A stretch of DNA of 64,000 nucleotides from Ferrimonas balearica (GCF_019802085.1 NZ_JAHVHV010000002.1:744001-808000); one strand, 5' to 3'. Positions 40,271 to 50,466 are shown, numbered from the stretch's first letter. Numbers and translations are program-made. Notes: generated from the sequence alone by a model not told the origin.

Positions 40271-42121
40271 ATGGCTCTACTGCAAATTGCCGAACCCGGC
40301 CAAAGCGCCGCGCCCCATCAGCACAAGCTGGCGGTGGGCATCGATCTGGGCACCACCAACTCCTTGGTGGCTGCCGTGCGCAGCGGCCAGGCGGACACCC
40401 TGCCGGACACCGACGGCCGCCACCGCATGCCCTCCGTGGTGCGCTACCTGGAGCAGGGGGTGGCCACCGGCTACACCGCCCAGGCCGAAGCGGTGGCCGA
40501 CCCCTACAACACCATCATCTCGGTAAAACGCTACCTGGGGCGCTCCCTGGCGGACGTCACCGGTCGCTACCCCAATCACCCTTACCGCCTGGCTGCCTCC
40601 GAAAACGGCCTGCCGCTGTTTGAAACCCGCCAGGGGGTGGTGAACCCGATCCAGGTCTCTGCCGAGGTGCTGCGGCCGCTGATCCAGCGGGCCGAAGCGA
40701 CCCTGGGCGGGGATCTCACCGGCGCGGTGATCACCGTACCGGCCTACTTCGACGACGCCCAGCGCCAGGGCACCAAGGACGCCGCCGAGCTGATTGGGAT
40801 CAAGGTGCTGCGCCTGCTGAACGAGCCCACTGCCGCGGCCATCGCCTACGGCCTGGACTCCGGTCAGGAGGGGGTGATCGCGGTCTATGACCTGGGCGGC
40901 GGCACCTTCGACATCTCCATTTTGCGCCTCAATAAAGGGGTGTTCGAGGTGATGGCCACCGGCGGCGACTCCGCCCTGGGCGGCGATGACTTCGACCACC
41001 TGCTGGCGGATCATCTGGCCGAGTTGTCCGGCGCCGACAGTGCCGATGCCGGCACCCAGCGGGCGCTGATGATGGAAGCCTGCCGGGTCAAAGAAGCCCT
41101 GACTGACGCCGACGAAGTCACCGCCGAGCTGGGCGAGTGGCGCGGCAGCGTCACCCGCGCCCAGTTCGATGCCCTGATCCAGCCGCTGGTGAAGAAAACC
41201 CTGATGGCCTGTCGCCGCTGCCTTAAAGACGCCGGCGTCGACAAGGAGGAGGTGCTGGAAGTGGTGATGGTGGGGGGCTCCACCCGGGTGCCCCTGGTGC
41301 GCCAGACCCTGGGGGACTTTTTCGGTCGCCCGCCGCTGACCTCCATCGATCCGGACCGGGTGGTGGCCATCGGCGCCGCCGTTCAGGCGGACATCCTGGC
41401 GGGCAACAAGCCGGACTCCGAGATGCTGCTGCTGGACGTGCTGCCGCTCTCCTTGGGGCTGGAGACCATGGGTGGCCTGACCGAGAAGGTGGTGCCCCGC
41501 AACACCACCATTCCGGTGGCCCGGGCCCAGGAGTTCACCACCTTCAAGGACGGTCAGACCGCCATGGCGATCCACGTGGTGCAGGGTGAGCGGGAGATGG
41601 TGGAAGACTGCCGCTCCCTGGCCCGCTTCGTGCTGCAGGGGATCCCGCCGATGGCGGCGGGCACCGCCGTGATCCGGGTGACCTTTCAGGTCGACGCCGA
41701 TGGCCTGCTGAGCGTCACCGCCATGGAGAAAACCTCCGGGGTGCAGGCGTCCATCGAGGTGAAGCCCTCCTTTGGCCTCTCCGATGGCGAAGTGATGCAG
41801 ATGCTCAAAGACTCCATGGCCCACGCCAAGGAGGACATCACCAAGCGGATGCTCACCGAGCAGCGCATCGAAGCCGGCCGCGTGCTGGAAAGCCTGGGCC
41901 GTGGCCTGGCCGAAGACGGCGAGGTGCTGCTGAACGACGAGGAGCGCGCCGAGCTCGACCGGCTGATGACGCAATTGCAACACCTCTGCGAAGGCACCGA
42001 TGGGGAAGCCATCAAGCAGGGGATCGAGACACTGGACAAGGCCAGTGGCGACTTCGCCGCTCGCCGGATGGACCTGGCGATCCGCCGGGCCCTGTCCGGC
42101 CAGTCCGTGGACAACGTATAA
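40271..42121 (+). CDS. hscA: Fe-S assembly chaperone HscA
   Basis: Hsp70-class ATPase that releases the cluster from IscU. The 616-residue protein shows the actin-like motifs [49 protein letters not shown] and [12 protein letters not shown], then the substrate domain from about 390 ([17 protein letters not shown]). It lacks the DnaK-type acidic C-terminal tail, as HscA does. Confidence 0.97.
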   Translation: MALLQIAEPGQSAAPHQHKLAVGIDLGTTNSLVAAVRSGQADTLPDTDGRHRMPSVVRYLEQGVATGYTAQAEAVADPYNTIISVKRYLGRSLADVTGRYPNHPYRLAASENGLPLFETRQGVVNPIQVSAEVLRPLIQRAEATLGGDLTGAVITVPAYFDDAQRQGTKDAAELIGIKVLRLLNEPTAAAIAYGLDSGQEGVIAVYDLGGGTFDISILRLNKGVFEVMATGGDSALGGDDFDHLLADHLAELSGADSADAGTQRALMMEACRVKEALTDADEVTAELGEWRGSVTRAQFDALIQPLVKKTLMACRRCLKDAGVDKEEVLEVVMVGGSTRVPLVRQTLGDFFGRPPLTSIDPDRVVAIGAAVQADILAGNKPDSEMLLLDVLPLSLGLETMGGLTEKVVPRNTTIPVARAQEFTTFKDGQTAMAIHVVQGEREMVEDCRSLARFVLQGIPPMAAGTAVIRVTFQVDADGLLSVTAMEKTSGVQASIEVKPSFGLSDGEVMQMLKDSMAHAKEDITKRMLTEQRIEAGRVLESLGRGLAEDGEVLLNDEERAELDRLMTQLQHLCEGTDGEAIKQGIETLDKASGDFAARRMDLAIRRALSGQSVDNV

Positions 42122-42130
42122 GAGGAACCG

Positions 42131-42469
42131 ATGCCAAAGATCGTATTTTTGCCCCACCAGGAACTGTGCCCCAGCGGCCTGGAAGTGGAAGCCCAAAGCG
42201 GTGAGACCATCCTGGATGTGGCGCTGAAAAACGGCATCCACATCGAGCACGCCTGCGAGAAGTCCTGTGCCTGCACCACATGCCACTGCGTGGTGCGCGA
42301 GGGCTTCGACTCCCTGGAGGAGAGCGACGAGCTGGAAGACGACATGCTGGACAAGGCCTGGGGTCTGGAGCCGGAGTCCCGTCTCTCCTGCCAGGCGAAG
42401 GTGGCGGACGACGACCTGGTGGTCGACATCCCCCGCTACACCATCAACCAGGTATCGGAAAACCACTAA
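42131..42469 (+). CDS. fdx: [2Fe-2S] ferredoxin of the ISC system
   Basis: Electron donor for cluster assembly. 112 residues with cluster ligands Cys42, Cys48, Cys51 and Cys87 in the adrenodoxin-like pattern ACEKSCACTTCHC...RLSCQAK. 9 nt after hscA and 9 nt before iscX. Confidence 0.97.
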   Translation: MPKIVFLPHQELCPSGLEVEAQSGETILDVALKNGIHIEHACEKSCACTTCHCVVREGFDSLEESDELEDDMLDKAWGLEPESRLSCQAKVADDDLVVDIPRYTINQVSENH

Positions 42470-42478
42470 GGAGATCCC

Positions 42479-42679
42479 ATGGGCCTGAAATGGATTGACG
42501 TACAGGACATCGCCATCGAACTGTCGGAAGCCAAACCCGACGTGGACCCCACCCAGGTGCGCTTTACCGACCTGCGGGAGTGGGTGCTGGCCCTCGAGGG
42601 GTTCGATGATGACCCCAGCCACTGTGGCGAGAAGGTGCTGGAAGCGATCCAGCAGGCCTGGATCGAAGAGATGGATTGA
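42479..42679 (+). CDS. iscX: ISC-associated protein IscX
   Basis: Small acidic protein (66 residues) that binds iron and IscS and modulates cluster assembly. Pattern MGLKWIDVQDIAIELSEAKPDVDP...VRFTDLREWVLALEGF is typical. Last gene of the isc operon, followed by a terminator. Confidence 0.96.
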   Translation: MGLKWIDVQDIAIELSEAKPDVDPTQVRFTDLREWVLALEGFDDDPSHCGEKVLEAIQQAWIEEMD

Positions 42680-42682
42680 CCC

Positions 42683-42712
42683 AAACGGAGCCGCAAGGCT
42701 CCGTTTTCTTTT
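42683..42712 (+). terminator. Terminator of the isc operon
   Basis: 10-bp stem AAACGGAGCC / GGCTCCGTTT, loop GCAA, then TTCTTTT. The core stem is the same as in the terminator at 28968. The remaining gap to 42919 shows no further signal. Confidence 0.9.
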
Positions 42713-42919
42713 GTCCCACCGTAAAGGGAGCAACACAGGGGAAGGGCGGGCCAAACCCCGCAGGCTGTGGGTTGCGCCCGGCCGGTTGCATACTGGCAAG
42801 GCAGCTTTGCACCTGGCCGCCCGAGTCGGCCTTGTGGGGGCGCTGGCCAGGCCCTGGGGGAGCCGATAGAGTCGAAGGCAAGGATTGCCTGCGGGCGAAA
42901 TTGGAGTTAGGGACACACC

Positions 42920-43702
42920 ATGGCACTGACCTATGGCAGCTATCTGAAGGTGGAGGAGTTGCTCAAGCTGCAGCAACTGCAGTCGGATCCGCCGGAACAC
43001 GACGAGATGCTCTTTATCGTCATTCACCAGACCTACGAGCTGTGGTTCAAGCAGATCCTGCACGAGATGGACAAGCTGGGCCCGGCCCTGGTTGCTGGGG
43101 AAACCTGGCACAGCGCCAAGACCCTGCGGCGCATCCTCACCATCATGAAGACCCTGGTGGGCCAGGTGGACATCCTGGAAACCATGACGCCGATGGAGTT
43201 CAACAGCTTCCGCGACTTTCTGGCCAGCTCCAGCGGCTTCCAGTCCTGGCAGTTCCGCGAGCTGGAGATCCTCTGCGGTGTGCACTCCCCCCAGGCCATC
43301 GAGGTGCAAAAGGACGTGCCCGAGCAATACCACCGGCTGCAGCAGCGCCTGGCCCAGCCCACCCTGTGGGCCGGTTTCGTCGCCTACCTCAACCTGCGCG
43401 GCCACGACATCCCCACCCCCAAGCCGGTGAACGACGCCGGGGTGATCTACGACCCCTGCGAAGCCACCCAGGCCCGCCTGGCCCATCTGCTGCCCCGTGA
43501 CCCGGAGGCCAACCTGGTTGCCGAGCTGATGGTGGACCTGGACGAGGGGCTTCAGGAGTGGCGCTATCGCCACGTCAAGATGGTGGAGCGCACCATAGGC
43601 ACCAAGCGGGGCAGTGGGGGCTCACCTGGGGCGGCGTACCTGCACAAGACCTTGCATCGCTACATCTTTCCCGATTTGTGGGCGGTTCGGGGTCTGCTCT
43701 GA
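42920..43702 (+). CDS. kynA: Tryptophan 2,3-dioxygenase
   Basis: Haem enzyme opening the indole ring of tryptophan to N-formylkynurenine, first step of the kynurenine pathway. The 260-residue protein starts MALTYGSYLKVEELLKLQQ and has HDEMLFIVIHQTYELWFKQILHE (substrate-contact His and Phe/Arg region), SSSGFQSWQFRELEILCG, and RHVKMVERTIGTKRGSGGSPGAAYLHK with the proximal haem His. Other kynurenine genes are not adjacent. It interrupts the isc-ndk region compared with E. coli. Confidence 0.93.
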   Translation: MALTYGSYLKVEELLKLQQLQSDPPEHDEMLFIVIHQTYELWFKQILHEMDKLGPALVAGETWHSAKTLRRILTIMKTLVGQVDILETMTPMEFNSFRDFLASSSGFQSWQFRELEILCGVHSPQAIEVQKDVPEQYHRLQQRLAQPTLWAGFVAYLNLRGHDIPTPKPVNDAGVIYDPCEATQARLAHLLPRDPEANLVAELMVDLDEGLQEWRYRHVKMVERTIGTKRGSGGSPGAAYLHKTLHRYIFPDLWAVRGLL

Positions 43703-43725
43703 AGCAATTTCGCACTCAACACAGT

Positions 43726-43751
43726 AAAACGGCACCTTCGGGTGCCGTTTT
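43726..43751 (+). terminator. Terminator after kynA
   Basis: 11-bp stem AAAACGGCACC / GGTGCCGTTTT with a TTCG tetraloop, 23 nt after the stop codon. Confidence 0.88.
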
Positions 43752-43930
43752 CGACCCTGCGACTGGGACGGGGGTAAAGTAAAGTTCCGATCGTGATTAT
43801 TGTGGTTTTTGTGACGTAGCAGGGAGTTATCGAACCATAGGGGCAAAATGCGTAAAAAAATGCCATTCAGGGGGTTTTTTTTGCATCAAACACACTTTAT
43901 GTTTGGTGACTGGTTGTCGCTTTATTAGTC

Positions 43931-43959
43931 AAAGTCCCGCCTTTCGCGCTTTGGACTTT
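43931..43959 (+). promoter_or_regulatory. Hairpin in the leader of the methyltransferase-like gene
   Basis: AAAGTCC / GGACTTT with a 15-nt loop followed by TCTTA, in an AT-rich 244-bp gap. It could be a weak attenuator. No clear promoter pair was found in 43752-43995. Confidence 0.3.
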
Positions 43960-43995
43960 TCTTATCACACATAATAATTCCTTGCGGAGACAACA

Positions 43996-44556
43996 ATGAC
44001 TCCAATTGTCCGCAGTATTGCGCCTGAGCTCGTCTCGGCGCCCATTGAGTCGGGTTTGCCAGGTTGGCAGTTGCGTTTTCTGATGCGCAAGTTGGGCCTG
44101 AAGCGGGGGGAACACGCCATCCTGATGGGCACCCTCTGCATGACCACGGTGGAAAACCTGGCGATGGCGGTGGGCCAGACCGGCCGCATCACCGTGCTGA
44201 CCGAGCCCGGTGTCTCCGACGCCGAGCGCCGCAGCCTGCAGCAGCAGTTGCACCTCTTCCCTCAGGTGACCGTGGTGGCCCCTGGCCCCAGTGTCGACGA
44301 ACAGCAGTGCGACGCCATTGCGATCCTGCCCGAGCGCCTGACCGAGCCCTATGAGCCGCTGCTGGATCATGCCTGGCGCCGCCTGGGCAACGGTGGCCGC
44401 CTGATGCTCACCGTGGCGCAACAGCCCGACCAGGCCGATCAGCTGCGCGACGCCATCACCGCTGCCAACCGCACCGGATTCGTGACCCGCTACCGCCGCA
44501 ACTGCGACAAGCACTGCGCCTGGGTCGGGGTGAAGTACGCCGCCAGCAAATGGTGA
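43996..44556 (+). CDS. Uncharacterised protein with a methyltransferase-like Rossmann pattern
   Basis: Not recognised. The 186-residue product reads like a degenerate class I AdoMet methyltransferase: strand-turn AILMGTLCMTTVENLAMAV where motif I would lie, strand-acid RITVLTEPG, DAIAILPERL and a later NGGRLMLTVAQQPDQADQL. The glycine-rich GxGxG loop is replaced by MGTLCMTT, so AdoMet binding is doubtful. A Cys-containing tail follows (RYRRNCDKHCAW). The ATG follows GCGGAGA. It stands alone, with its own terminator, between kynA and ndk. Confidence 0.7.
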   Translation: MTPIVRSIAPELVSAPIESGLPGWQLRFLMRKLGLKRGEHAILMGTLCMTTVENLAMAVGQTGRITVLTEPGVSDAERRSLQQQLHLFPQVTVVAPGPSVDEQQCDAIAILPERLTEPYEPLLDHAWRRLGNGGRLMLTVAQQPDQADQLRDAITAANRTGFVTRYRRNCDKHCAWVGVKYAASKW

Positions 44557-44585
44557 TCCCGCGCAAGCGGACAGGGAAAAATGCG

Positions 44586-44609
44586 AGCCGGGATTGTCCC
44601 GGCTTTTTT
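44586..44609 (+). terminator. Terminator after the methyltransferase-like gene
   Basis: 8-bp stem AGCCGGGA / TCCCGGCT with a TTG loop and six Ts. Confidence 0.9.
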
Positions 44610-44648
44610 GCGCTGTGATTGGGGCTGGGTTTGCCGGGTCAGTTGGCA

Positions 44649-44654
44649 TATAAT
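44649..44654 (+). promoter_or_regulatory. -10 box of ndk
   Basis: Perfect TATAAT 45 nt before the ndk start; no strong -35 at proper spacing. Confidence 0.5.
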
Positions 44655-44698
44655 CCGCGCCGAGAATTTAATGTCCGATAGACAACATGGAGTGGACA

Positions 44699-45130
44699 AT
44701 GGCTTTAGAGCGCACTTTTTCCATCATCAAGCCTGACGCGGTTGCCAAAAACCACATCGGTGCCATCTACAACCGTTTTGAGGCCGCTGGCCTGAAGATC
44801 GTTGCCTCCAAAATGGTTCACCTGAGCCGTGAGCAGGCCGAAGGCTTCTACGCCGAGCACAAAGAGCGCCCCTTCTTCGGTGCCCTGGTGGATTTCATGA
44901 CCTCCGGTCCCATCATGGTGCAGGTTCTGGAAGGCGACAACGCCGTTCTGGCCAACCGTGAAATCATGGGCGCCACCAACCCGGCCGAAGCCGCCCGCGG
45001 TACCATCCGCAGCGACTTCGCCAACAGCATCGACGAGAACGCCGTACACGGCTCCGATGCCCTGGCTTCCGCCGAGCGCGAGATCGCCTACTTCTTCACT
45101 GCTGAAGAGCTGTGCCCGCGCACCCGCTAA
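44699..45130 (+). CDS. ndk: Nucleoside diphosphate kinase
   Basis: Balances NTP and dNTP pools by phosphate transfer through a histidine. The 143-residue protein has the family length, the catalytic His117 in [16 protein letters not shown], and the [18 protein letters not shown] start. ATG 44699 is preferred to the upstream in-frame ATG at 44687 because it restores the canonical N-terminus with GGAG 7-10 nt before it. Confidence 0.98.
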   Translation: MALERTFSIIKPDAVAKNHIGAIYNRFEAAGLKIVASKMVHLSREQAEGFYAEHKERPFFGALVDFMTSGPIMVQVLEGDNAVLANREIMGATNPAEAARGTIRSDFANSIDENAVHGSDALASAEREIAYFFTAEELCPRTR

Positions 45131-45144
45131 GGTGAGCCCGGCAT

Positions 45145-45180
45145 AAAAAAGCGCCCCCTCAATCGAGGGGGCGCTTTTTT
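45145..45180. terminator. Bidirectional terminator between ndk and the CNNM gene
   Basis: 16-bp perfect stem AAAAAAGCGCCCCCTC / GAGGGGGCGCTTTTTT with loop AATC, T-runs on both strands. Confidence 0.95.
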
Positions 45181-45189
45181 TGTGTCCGC

Positions 45190-46242
45190 TTACTCTTCGT
45201 CTTTGCTCAGCCGGATCTTGCGCTGCTTCTGACGGTGCTCCCACAGCTTGCGGGCCACCTGCTGCATATCGGTGGCCGGATCGCTCAGATCCACGATCTC
45301 CAGCCCCAGCAGGGACTCGACGATGTCCTCCATGGTCACCAGGCCCAGCACGCTGCCGTACTCGTCCACAACGATGGCGATCTGGGTGTGCTTTTTCAGT
45401 AGCAGCTCCAGCAGGGTCATCAGTCGGGCGCTCTCCGGCACGGCGATGATGCTGTGGCGGATCGACTTCAGCGGCGCCTTCGGGGTGTGCTTCTCCGCCA
45501 GCAGGGCCTCGGAGCGGGTGATGTAGCCAACGATGTCGTCGCTGTCCTCGTTGTACACCGGCACCCGGGAGAAGCGACGCTTGCCGTGCAGGTGGGTGAA
45601 CTCCGTCAGGGTCAGATCCTGGCTCAGGGAGTGGATCACCGTGCGCGGGGTCATGATGGCGCTGACCGGTACCGAGCGGGCCTTGAGCATCTGTTTGAGG
45701 ATGCTGGACTCCTGCTCGTTCAGTTCACCGGACTCGGCGCCGATGTCGGCCATCGCCGTCATCTCCGCCCGCACGTAGTGGCCGGCCTCGCCCTTGCCCA
45801 TCAGTGCGGTCATCTTCATGGAGAACCAGATGAGGGGCTTGCACAGGGTCACCATCCACTTCAGACCGATGGCCACGCTGGGGGCCAGGGTTCGCCAGTA
45901 GTTGGCGCCCAGGGTCTTGGGGATGATCTCGGAGAAGAACAGGATGGCGAAGGTGAGCACCGCGGAGAAAAGCCCCAGCGCCTGGCTGCCAAAGACGGCG
46001 GCGGCCTGGGCCCCGGCGCCAGCCGCACCGGCGGTGTGGGCGATGGTGTTCAACGTCAGGATCCCCACCAGGGGAGCTTCCACGTTCTCTTTGAGCTCGG
46101 CCAGGTTGGCGGCGGCTTTGGGCCGCTCCGCTTTGAGTCCGGCGATGTAGGAGGGGGTGACGCTCAATAGCACCGCTTCGAACACGCTGCAGATGAATGA
46201 GACGCCAATGGCGACCGCGACATAAACCAGAAGAAGTGTCAT
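45190..46242 (-). CDS. CNNM-domain / CBS-domain membrane protein (CorC/HlyC-related, Mg or metal transport)
   Basis: Inner-membrane protein of 350 residues. The DUF21/CNNM domain covers about 1-175 with four membrane helices and ILFFSEIIPKTLGANYW, the conserved motif of magnesium-efflux CNNM proteins. A CBS pair follows at about 195-315 (VPVSAIMTPRTVIHSLSQDLTL, FSRVPVYNEDSDDIVGYITRSE, QIAIVVDEYGSVLGLVTMEDIVESLLG). The CorC_HlyC C-terminal domain is absent, which is a short variant. ATG 46242 starts directly at the first helix. Confidence 0.87.
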   Translation of the reverse strand: MTLLLVYVAVAIGVSFICSVFEAVLLSVTPSYIAGLKAERPKAAANLAELKENVEAPLVGILTLNTIAHTAGAAGAGAQAAAVFGSQALGLFSAVLTFAILFFSEIIPKTLGANYWRTLAPSVAIGLKWMVTLCKPLIWFSMKMTALMGKGEAGHYVRAEMTAMADIGAESGELNEQESSILKQMLKARSVPVSAIMTPRTVIHSLSQDLTLTEFTHLHGKRRFSRVPVYNEDSDDIVGYITRSEALLAEKHTPKAPLKSIRHSIIAVPESARLMTLLELLLKKHTQIAIVVDEYGSVLGLVTMEDIVESLLGLEIVDLSDPATDMQQVARKLWEHRQKQRKIRLSKDEE

Positions 46243-46360
46243 TGCCGATAAGGCCTTAGGGTTTGGGTATCCGTAATTAATGGTGAGCCAGAGTCTACCA
46301 CGACTCCCACCCGTTCTCGGAAGCACAATGTGCAGGGGCTAGACTGAAACCTTGGGAGAC

Positions 46361-46390
46361 TGGACGCGGTGGCGCCCGGGCCTGTACAAT
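46361..46390 (+). promoter_or_regulatory. Candidate promoter of rlmN
   Basis: TGGACG (46361-46366), 18-bp spacer, TACAAT (46385-46390) preceded by TG, 36 nt before the rlmN start. Confidence 0.5.
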
Positions 46391-46426
46391 TGCGCGCCAT
46401 TTTCGGCTGGTTAAACGAGGCAACCG

Positions 46427-47545
46427 ATGACTGACAAAATCAACCTGCTCAACCTGGATCGCAAAGCCATGCGCGAATTTTTCGCGGAGATGGGCGAGAA
46501 GCCGTTCCGTGCTGACCAGGTGATGAAGTGGATCTATCACTTCGGTTGCGACGACTTTGACCAGATGACCAACATCAATAAGGTGCTGCGAGGCAAGCTC
46601 AAGGAGCGGGCCGAGATCGTCGCGCCACAGATCGCCACCAGCCAGCACAGCGCCGACGGCACCATCAAGTTCGCCATCGACGTGGGTAACGGTCAGGAGG
46701 TGGAGACCGTTTACATCCCCGAGAGCGACCGCGCGACCCTGTGCGTCTCCTCTCAGGTGGGTTGTGCCCTGGAGTGCAGCTTCTGCTCCACCGCCCAGCA
46801 GGGCTTCAACCGCAACCTGACGGTGGCCGAGATCATCGGTCAGGTGTGGCGCGTGGCCACCTACCTGGGCCTCAAGACCGACACCGGCGAGCGCCCCATC
46901 TCCAACGTGGTGATGATGGGCATGGGTGAGCCGCTGCTCAACCTGAGCAACGTGGTGCCCGCCATGGACATCATGCTGGACGACTTCGGCTTTGGCCTGT
47001 CCAAGCGTCGGGTCACCCTTTCCACCTCCGGTGTGGTGCCCGCCCTGGACAAGCTCGGCGACATGATCGACGTGGCTCTGGCCATCAGCCTGCATGCCCC
47101 CAACGACGAATTGCGGGACGTGCTGGTGCCGGTCAACAAGAAGTACAACATCGAGACCTTCCTGGCCTCGGTGCGCACCTACCTCTCCAAGTCCTACGCC
47201 AACAAGGGTCGGGTGACGGTGGAGTACGTGATGCTGGACCACATCAACGACAGCACGGAACAGGCCCATGAACTGGCCAAGGTGATGAAGGACACCCCGT
47301 GCAAGATCAACCTGATCCCCTTCAACCCCTACCCGGGCAGTCCCTACGGCAAGAGCTCCAACTCGCGCATCGATCGTTTCGCCAAGGTGCTGATGGATTA
47401 CGGCATGACCGTCATCGTCCGCAAGACCCGCGGTGACGACATCGACGCGGCCTGCGGACAGCTGGTGGGGGACGTCCGTGACCGCACCAAGCGCATGCTG
47501 AAAAAACGCATGCAAGGGGACGGCATTTCCGTCACAATGGTCTAA
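46427..47545 (+). CDS. rlmN: Dual-specificity 23S rRNA/tRNA adenine-C2 methyltransferase RlmN
   Basis: Radical-SAM enzyme methylating A2503 of 23S rRNA and A37 of some tRNAs. The 372 residues contain the cluster motif CALECSFC (Cys-x3-Cys-x2-Cys), [12 protein letters not shown], the C-terminal PYPGSPYG and the methyl-carrying cysteine in [12 protein letters not shown]. It leads the conserved rlmN-pilF-rodZ-ispG-hisS series. Confidence 0.97.
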   Translation: MTDKINLLNLDRKAMREFFAEMGEKPFRADQVMKWIYHFGCDDFDQMTNINKVLRGKLKERAEIVAPQIATSQHSADGTIKFAIDVGNGQEVETVYIPESDRATLCVSSQVGCALECSFCSTAQQGFNRNLTVAEIIGQVWRVATYLGLKTDTGERPISNVVMMGMGEPLLNLSNVVPAMDIMLDDFGFGLSKRRVTLSTSGVVPALDKLGDMIDVALAISLHAPNDELRDVLVPVNKKYNIETFLASVRTYLSKSYANKGRVTVEYVMLDHINDSTEQAHELAKVMKDTPCKINLIPFNPYPGSPYGKSSNSRIDRFAKVLMDYGMTVIVRKTRGDDIDAACGQLVGDVRDRTKRMLKKRMQGDGISVTMV

Positions 47546-47576
47546 CCTCTTGTTTGGCCAAAGGATCGGGGTCTAA

Positions 47577-48350
47577 ATGAACCGCATATGCCTGCTGGCC
47601 CTGGCCTGTTTGGGCCTCGGCGGCTGCGTCCAGCAAACCACCTACAGCGGCACGGACCAGCCGGTCGTGGAACAGAAATACAATGCGGTGGCAGCGGCCC
47701 GGGAGCGCATCGCGCTGGGCCTCACTTACCTGCGCCGCGGCAACATGGAACAGGCCAAATTCAACCTCGACCGTGCCCTCAAACAGGCGCCTGACCTGGA
47801 TGAGGCCCACCTGGCCCTGGCCTACTACTACGAAACCGTCTCCGACACCGAGCAGGCGGAGCGTGCCTACCGCCGTGCCCTGAGCGCCAACCGCAACAAC
47901 GCCGATGCCGCCAACAACTACGGCGTGTTTCTCTGTCGTCAGGGGCGCTACAAGGATGCCGACCAGTGGATGAGCCGGGCGGTGAAGATGCCCAACTACA
48001 TCCGCCAGGCCCAGACCTACGAGAACCTGGGCCTCTGCGCCCGGGAGGCGGGGTGGGAGGAGAAGGCCCAGGGCTATTTCGTCCAGGCCCTCAATTATGA
48101 CCCGCGTCGCGCCGTCTCTTTGCTGGAGGTGGCCCAGTTGGCGTTTGCCCGTCAGCAGCCCTCCGAGGCACGCAAATACCTGAGCCGATATCACGATAAC
48201 GGCAACGAATCGCCGGACAGCCTGCTATTGGGGGTGGAATTGGCCCTCGATGCGAACGATACTGATGCGGCTCGCCGCTATGGGGTGTTATTGTTGGCCA
48301 AGTACCCCGGTTCAGAGCAGGCGAAAACCTACCGAACGAAGTATTACTGA
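47577..48350 (+). CDS. pilF: Type IV pilus biogenesis/stability lipoprotein PilF (PilW)
   Basis: Outer-membrane pilotin needed for assembly of the PilQ secretin. The 257-residue protein has a lipoprotein signal with Cys17 (LGLGGC) and about six TPR repeats from residue 35, for example ARERIALGLTYLRRGNMEQAKFNLDRAL and ADAANNYGVFLCRQGRYKDADQWMSRAV. 31 nt after rlmN; stop and rodZ start overlap (TGATG). Confidence 0.93.
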   Translation: MNRICLLALACLGLGGCVQQTTYSGTDQPVVEQKYNAVAAARERIALGLTYLRRGNMEQAKFNLDRALKQAPDLDEAHLALAYYYETVSDTEQAERAYRRALSANRNNADAANNYGVFLCRQGRYKDADQWMSRAVKMPNYIRQAQTYENLGLCAREAGWEEKAQGYFVQALNYDPRRAVSLLEVAQLAFARQQPSEARKYLSRYHDNGNESPDSLLLGVELALDANDTDAARRYGVLLLAKYPGSEQAKTYRTKYY

Positions 48351-49330
48351 TGAGCGACGAACAGAACAACGAGAACACCGTAGAAACTCCCGGCCCGCTG
48401 CTGAAGGCGGCCCGAGAGCAAGCGGGGCTGACGACTCAGCAAGTGGCTCAGCGCCTCAACCTGCGCCACTCCGTGGTGCAGGGCATGGAGGACGACAGCT
48501 TCGAGCCCGGCACCTCGGTGACGTACATCCGCGGTTACGTTCGTAACTACGCCCGCCTGGTGGGGCTGGACGAAGCCCGTTTGAACCAGGCCCTGGATGC
48601 CCTGCACCAGGTGGAAGCCACCCCGAACATGCAAAGCTTCTCCCGCCGCACCAACCAGCAGAAGACCGACAACCGTTGGATGATGGCCACCTGGATCATC
48701 GCCGCCGGCATCGTCGGCCTGGTGATCTGGTGGTGGTTGGCCAACGAGGAGACCCGTCAGCTGGCGCCCCAGAACGACACGGCACCGGTAAGTACACCGG
48801 CCGAGTCCGGTATCGCCGAGCCAACCCTGTCCGAGCCCGAGCCGAATGAGCCTGACCTGTCGGTAACCGACGAACCGGCCCAGGACGAGGCACCAGTTCC
48901 GGTGCAGCTGCCGGAGCCGGCCCCGGAAGACACCCCTGAGGCACCCGCCGACAGCAACGCACAAACCGAGGCCGATGAACCGGCCGCGGTCGAGATTCAA
49001 GATACCGCGCCCAGTGGCGCGGACCAGAGCCCCACCATCAGTGACGCCGCACCGTCGGTACCGGCCCAGGCCGAGGCCACCGAGGCCGCGCTGAACCGCC
49101 TGGCCATCAGCCTCAGCAGTGAGTGCTGGATGCTGGTGCAGGACGCCAACGGCAATGTGCTGCTCGAGGGGCTCAAACTGGCCGGCTACACCACCGAGCT
49201 GGAGGGTGAGGCCCCCTTCAGCCTGCGCCTGGGCGCACCGGAAGCGGTGTCCCTGGTGTTCGATGGCGAAGCCGTCGATCTCTCCTCTTTCCGTGCCGGT
49301 CGGGTGGCCCGCCTGACCCTGCCGCAATAA
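48350..49330 (+). CDS. rodZ: Cell-shape protein RodZ
   Basis: Bitopic membrane protein that connects MreB filaments to the wall-synthesis machinery. 326 residues: cytoplasmic helix-turn-helix at about 16-75 ([28 protein letters not shown]), basic juxtamembrane region, membrane helix at 111-130, a long Pro/Glu/Ala-rich periplasmic linker (135-245) and a C-terminal beta domain (DUF4115, about 250-326). The linker is longer on Glu and Pro than in E. coli. Confidence 0.94.
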   Translation: MSDEQNNENTVETPGPLLKAAREQAGLTTQQVAQRLNLRHSVVQGMEDDSFEPGTSVTYIRGYVRNYARLVGLDEARLNQALDALHQVEATPNMQSFSRRTNQQKTDNRWMMATWIIAAGIVGLVIWWWLANEETRQLAPQNDTAPVSTPAESGIAEPTLSEPEPNEPDLSVTDEPAQDEAPVPVQLPEPAPEDTPEAPADSNAQTEADEPAAVEIQDTAPSGADQSPTISDAAPSVPAQAEATEAALNRLAISLSSECWMLVQDANGNVLLEGLKLAGYTTELEGEAPFSLRLGAPEAVSLVFDGEAVDLSSFRAGRVARLTLPQ

Positions 49331-49337
49331 GACCGTT

Positions 49338-50453
49338 ATGCAACACGAAAGCCCCATCATCCGTCGTAAGTCCACCCAGATCTGGGTGGGCAAGGTTCCG
49401 GTGGGTGGCGACGCCCCCATCTCCGTCCAGTCCATGACCAACACCCGCACCACCGATGTGGACGCCACCGTGGCTCAGATCCAGGCGATCCAGAAAGCCG
49501 GTGCCGACATCGTGCGGGTCTCGGTGCCCACCATGGAAGCCGCCGAGGCGTTCAAGCTGATCAAGCAGCAGACCGACATCCCCCTGGTGGCGGACATCCA
49601 CTTCGATTACCGCATCGCCCTCAAGGTGGCGGAGTACGGGGTGGACTGTTTGCGCATCAACCCCGGCAACATCGGCCGGGAGGATCGCATCCGCGCCGTG
49701 GTGGACTGCGCCCGGGACAACAACATCCCCATCCGCATCGGCGTCAACGCCGGCTCGCTGGAGCGGGACATCCAGGAGAAGTACGGCGAGCCGACTCCGG
49801 CGGCCCTGGTGGAATCCGCCATGCGCCACGTCGACATTCTCGACCGCCTGAACTTCGACCAGTTCAAGGTCAGCGTGAAGGCCTCCGATGTGTTCCTGGC
49901 GGTGGAGTCCTACCGTCAGCTGGCCAAGCAGATTGTCCAGCCCCTGCACCTGGGGATCACCGAGGCCGGCGGCGCCCGTGCCGGTTCGGTCAAGTCCGCC
50001 ATCGGCCTGGGCATGCTGCTCTCCGAGGGGATCGGCGACACCCTGCGGATCTCCCTGGCGGCGGACCCGGTGGAGGAGGTCAAGGTCGGCTTCGACATCC
50101 TCAAGAGCCTGCGCATTCGCGCCCGCGGCATCAATTTCATCGCCTGCCCCTCCTGCTCGCGCCAGGAGTTCGACGTCATCGGTACCGTCAACGCCCTGGA
50201 GCAGCGCCTGGAGGACATCACCACCCCGCTGGACGTCTCCATCATCGGTTGTGTGGTTAACGGCCCCGGTGAGGCCCTGGTCTCCGACCTTGGCCTGGCG
50301 GGATCCAACCGCAAGAGCGGCTACTACGTCGACGGCGAGCGCCAGAAGGAGCGCCTCGACAACACCGACCTGGTGGACCAGCTGGAGCAGCGCATCCGCG
50401 CCAAGGTGGCCGAGAAAGCCCAGCGCATCGACGTCAAAGAAGAGGACGTCTGA
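49338..50453 (+). CDS. ispG: (E)-4-hydroxy-3-methylbut-2-enyl-diphosphate synthase IspG
   Basis: [4Fe-4S] enzyme of the MEP isoprenoid pathway. The 371-residue protein begins [24 protein letters not shown] and holds the TIM-barrel blocks [23 protein letters not shown] and [11 protein letters not shown]. Cluster ligands are the cysteines in [12 protein letters not shown] and [12 protein letters not shown], with the catalytic Glu in the last motif. 7 nt after rodZ. Confidence 0.97.
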   Translation: MQHESPIIRRKSTQIWVGKVPVGGDAPISVQSMTNTRTTDVDATVAQIQAIQKAGADIVRVSVPTMEAAEAFKLIKQQTDIPLVADIHFDYRIALKVAEYGVDCLRINPGNIGREDRIRAVVDCARDNNIPIRIGVNAGSLERDIQEKYGEPTPAALVESAMRHVDILDRLNFDQFKVSVKASDVFLAVESYRQLAKQIVQPLHLGITEAGGARAGSVKSAIGLGMLLSEGIGDTLRISLAADPVEEVKVGFDILKSLRIRARGINFIACPSCSRQEFDVIGTVNALEQRLEDITTPLDVSIIGCVVNGPGEALVSDLGLAGSNRKSGYYVDGERQKERLDNTDLVDQLEQRIRAKVAEKAQRIDVKEEDV

Positions 50454-50466
50454 TCCCACTCCCGCC

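Noticed and set aside
40277-43573. A 1098-residue minus-strand frame opposite hscA-kynA
   Set aside because: Antisense shadow of four well-identified genes; low-complexity composition and it crosses a terminator.
43855-43885. Terminator in the leader of the methyltransferase-like gene (A-run, GC patch, T-run)
   Set aside because: The A-run and T-run flank no real GC stem; the bases between do not pair.
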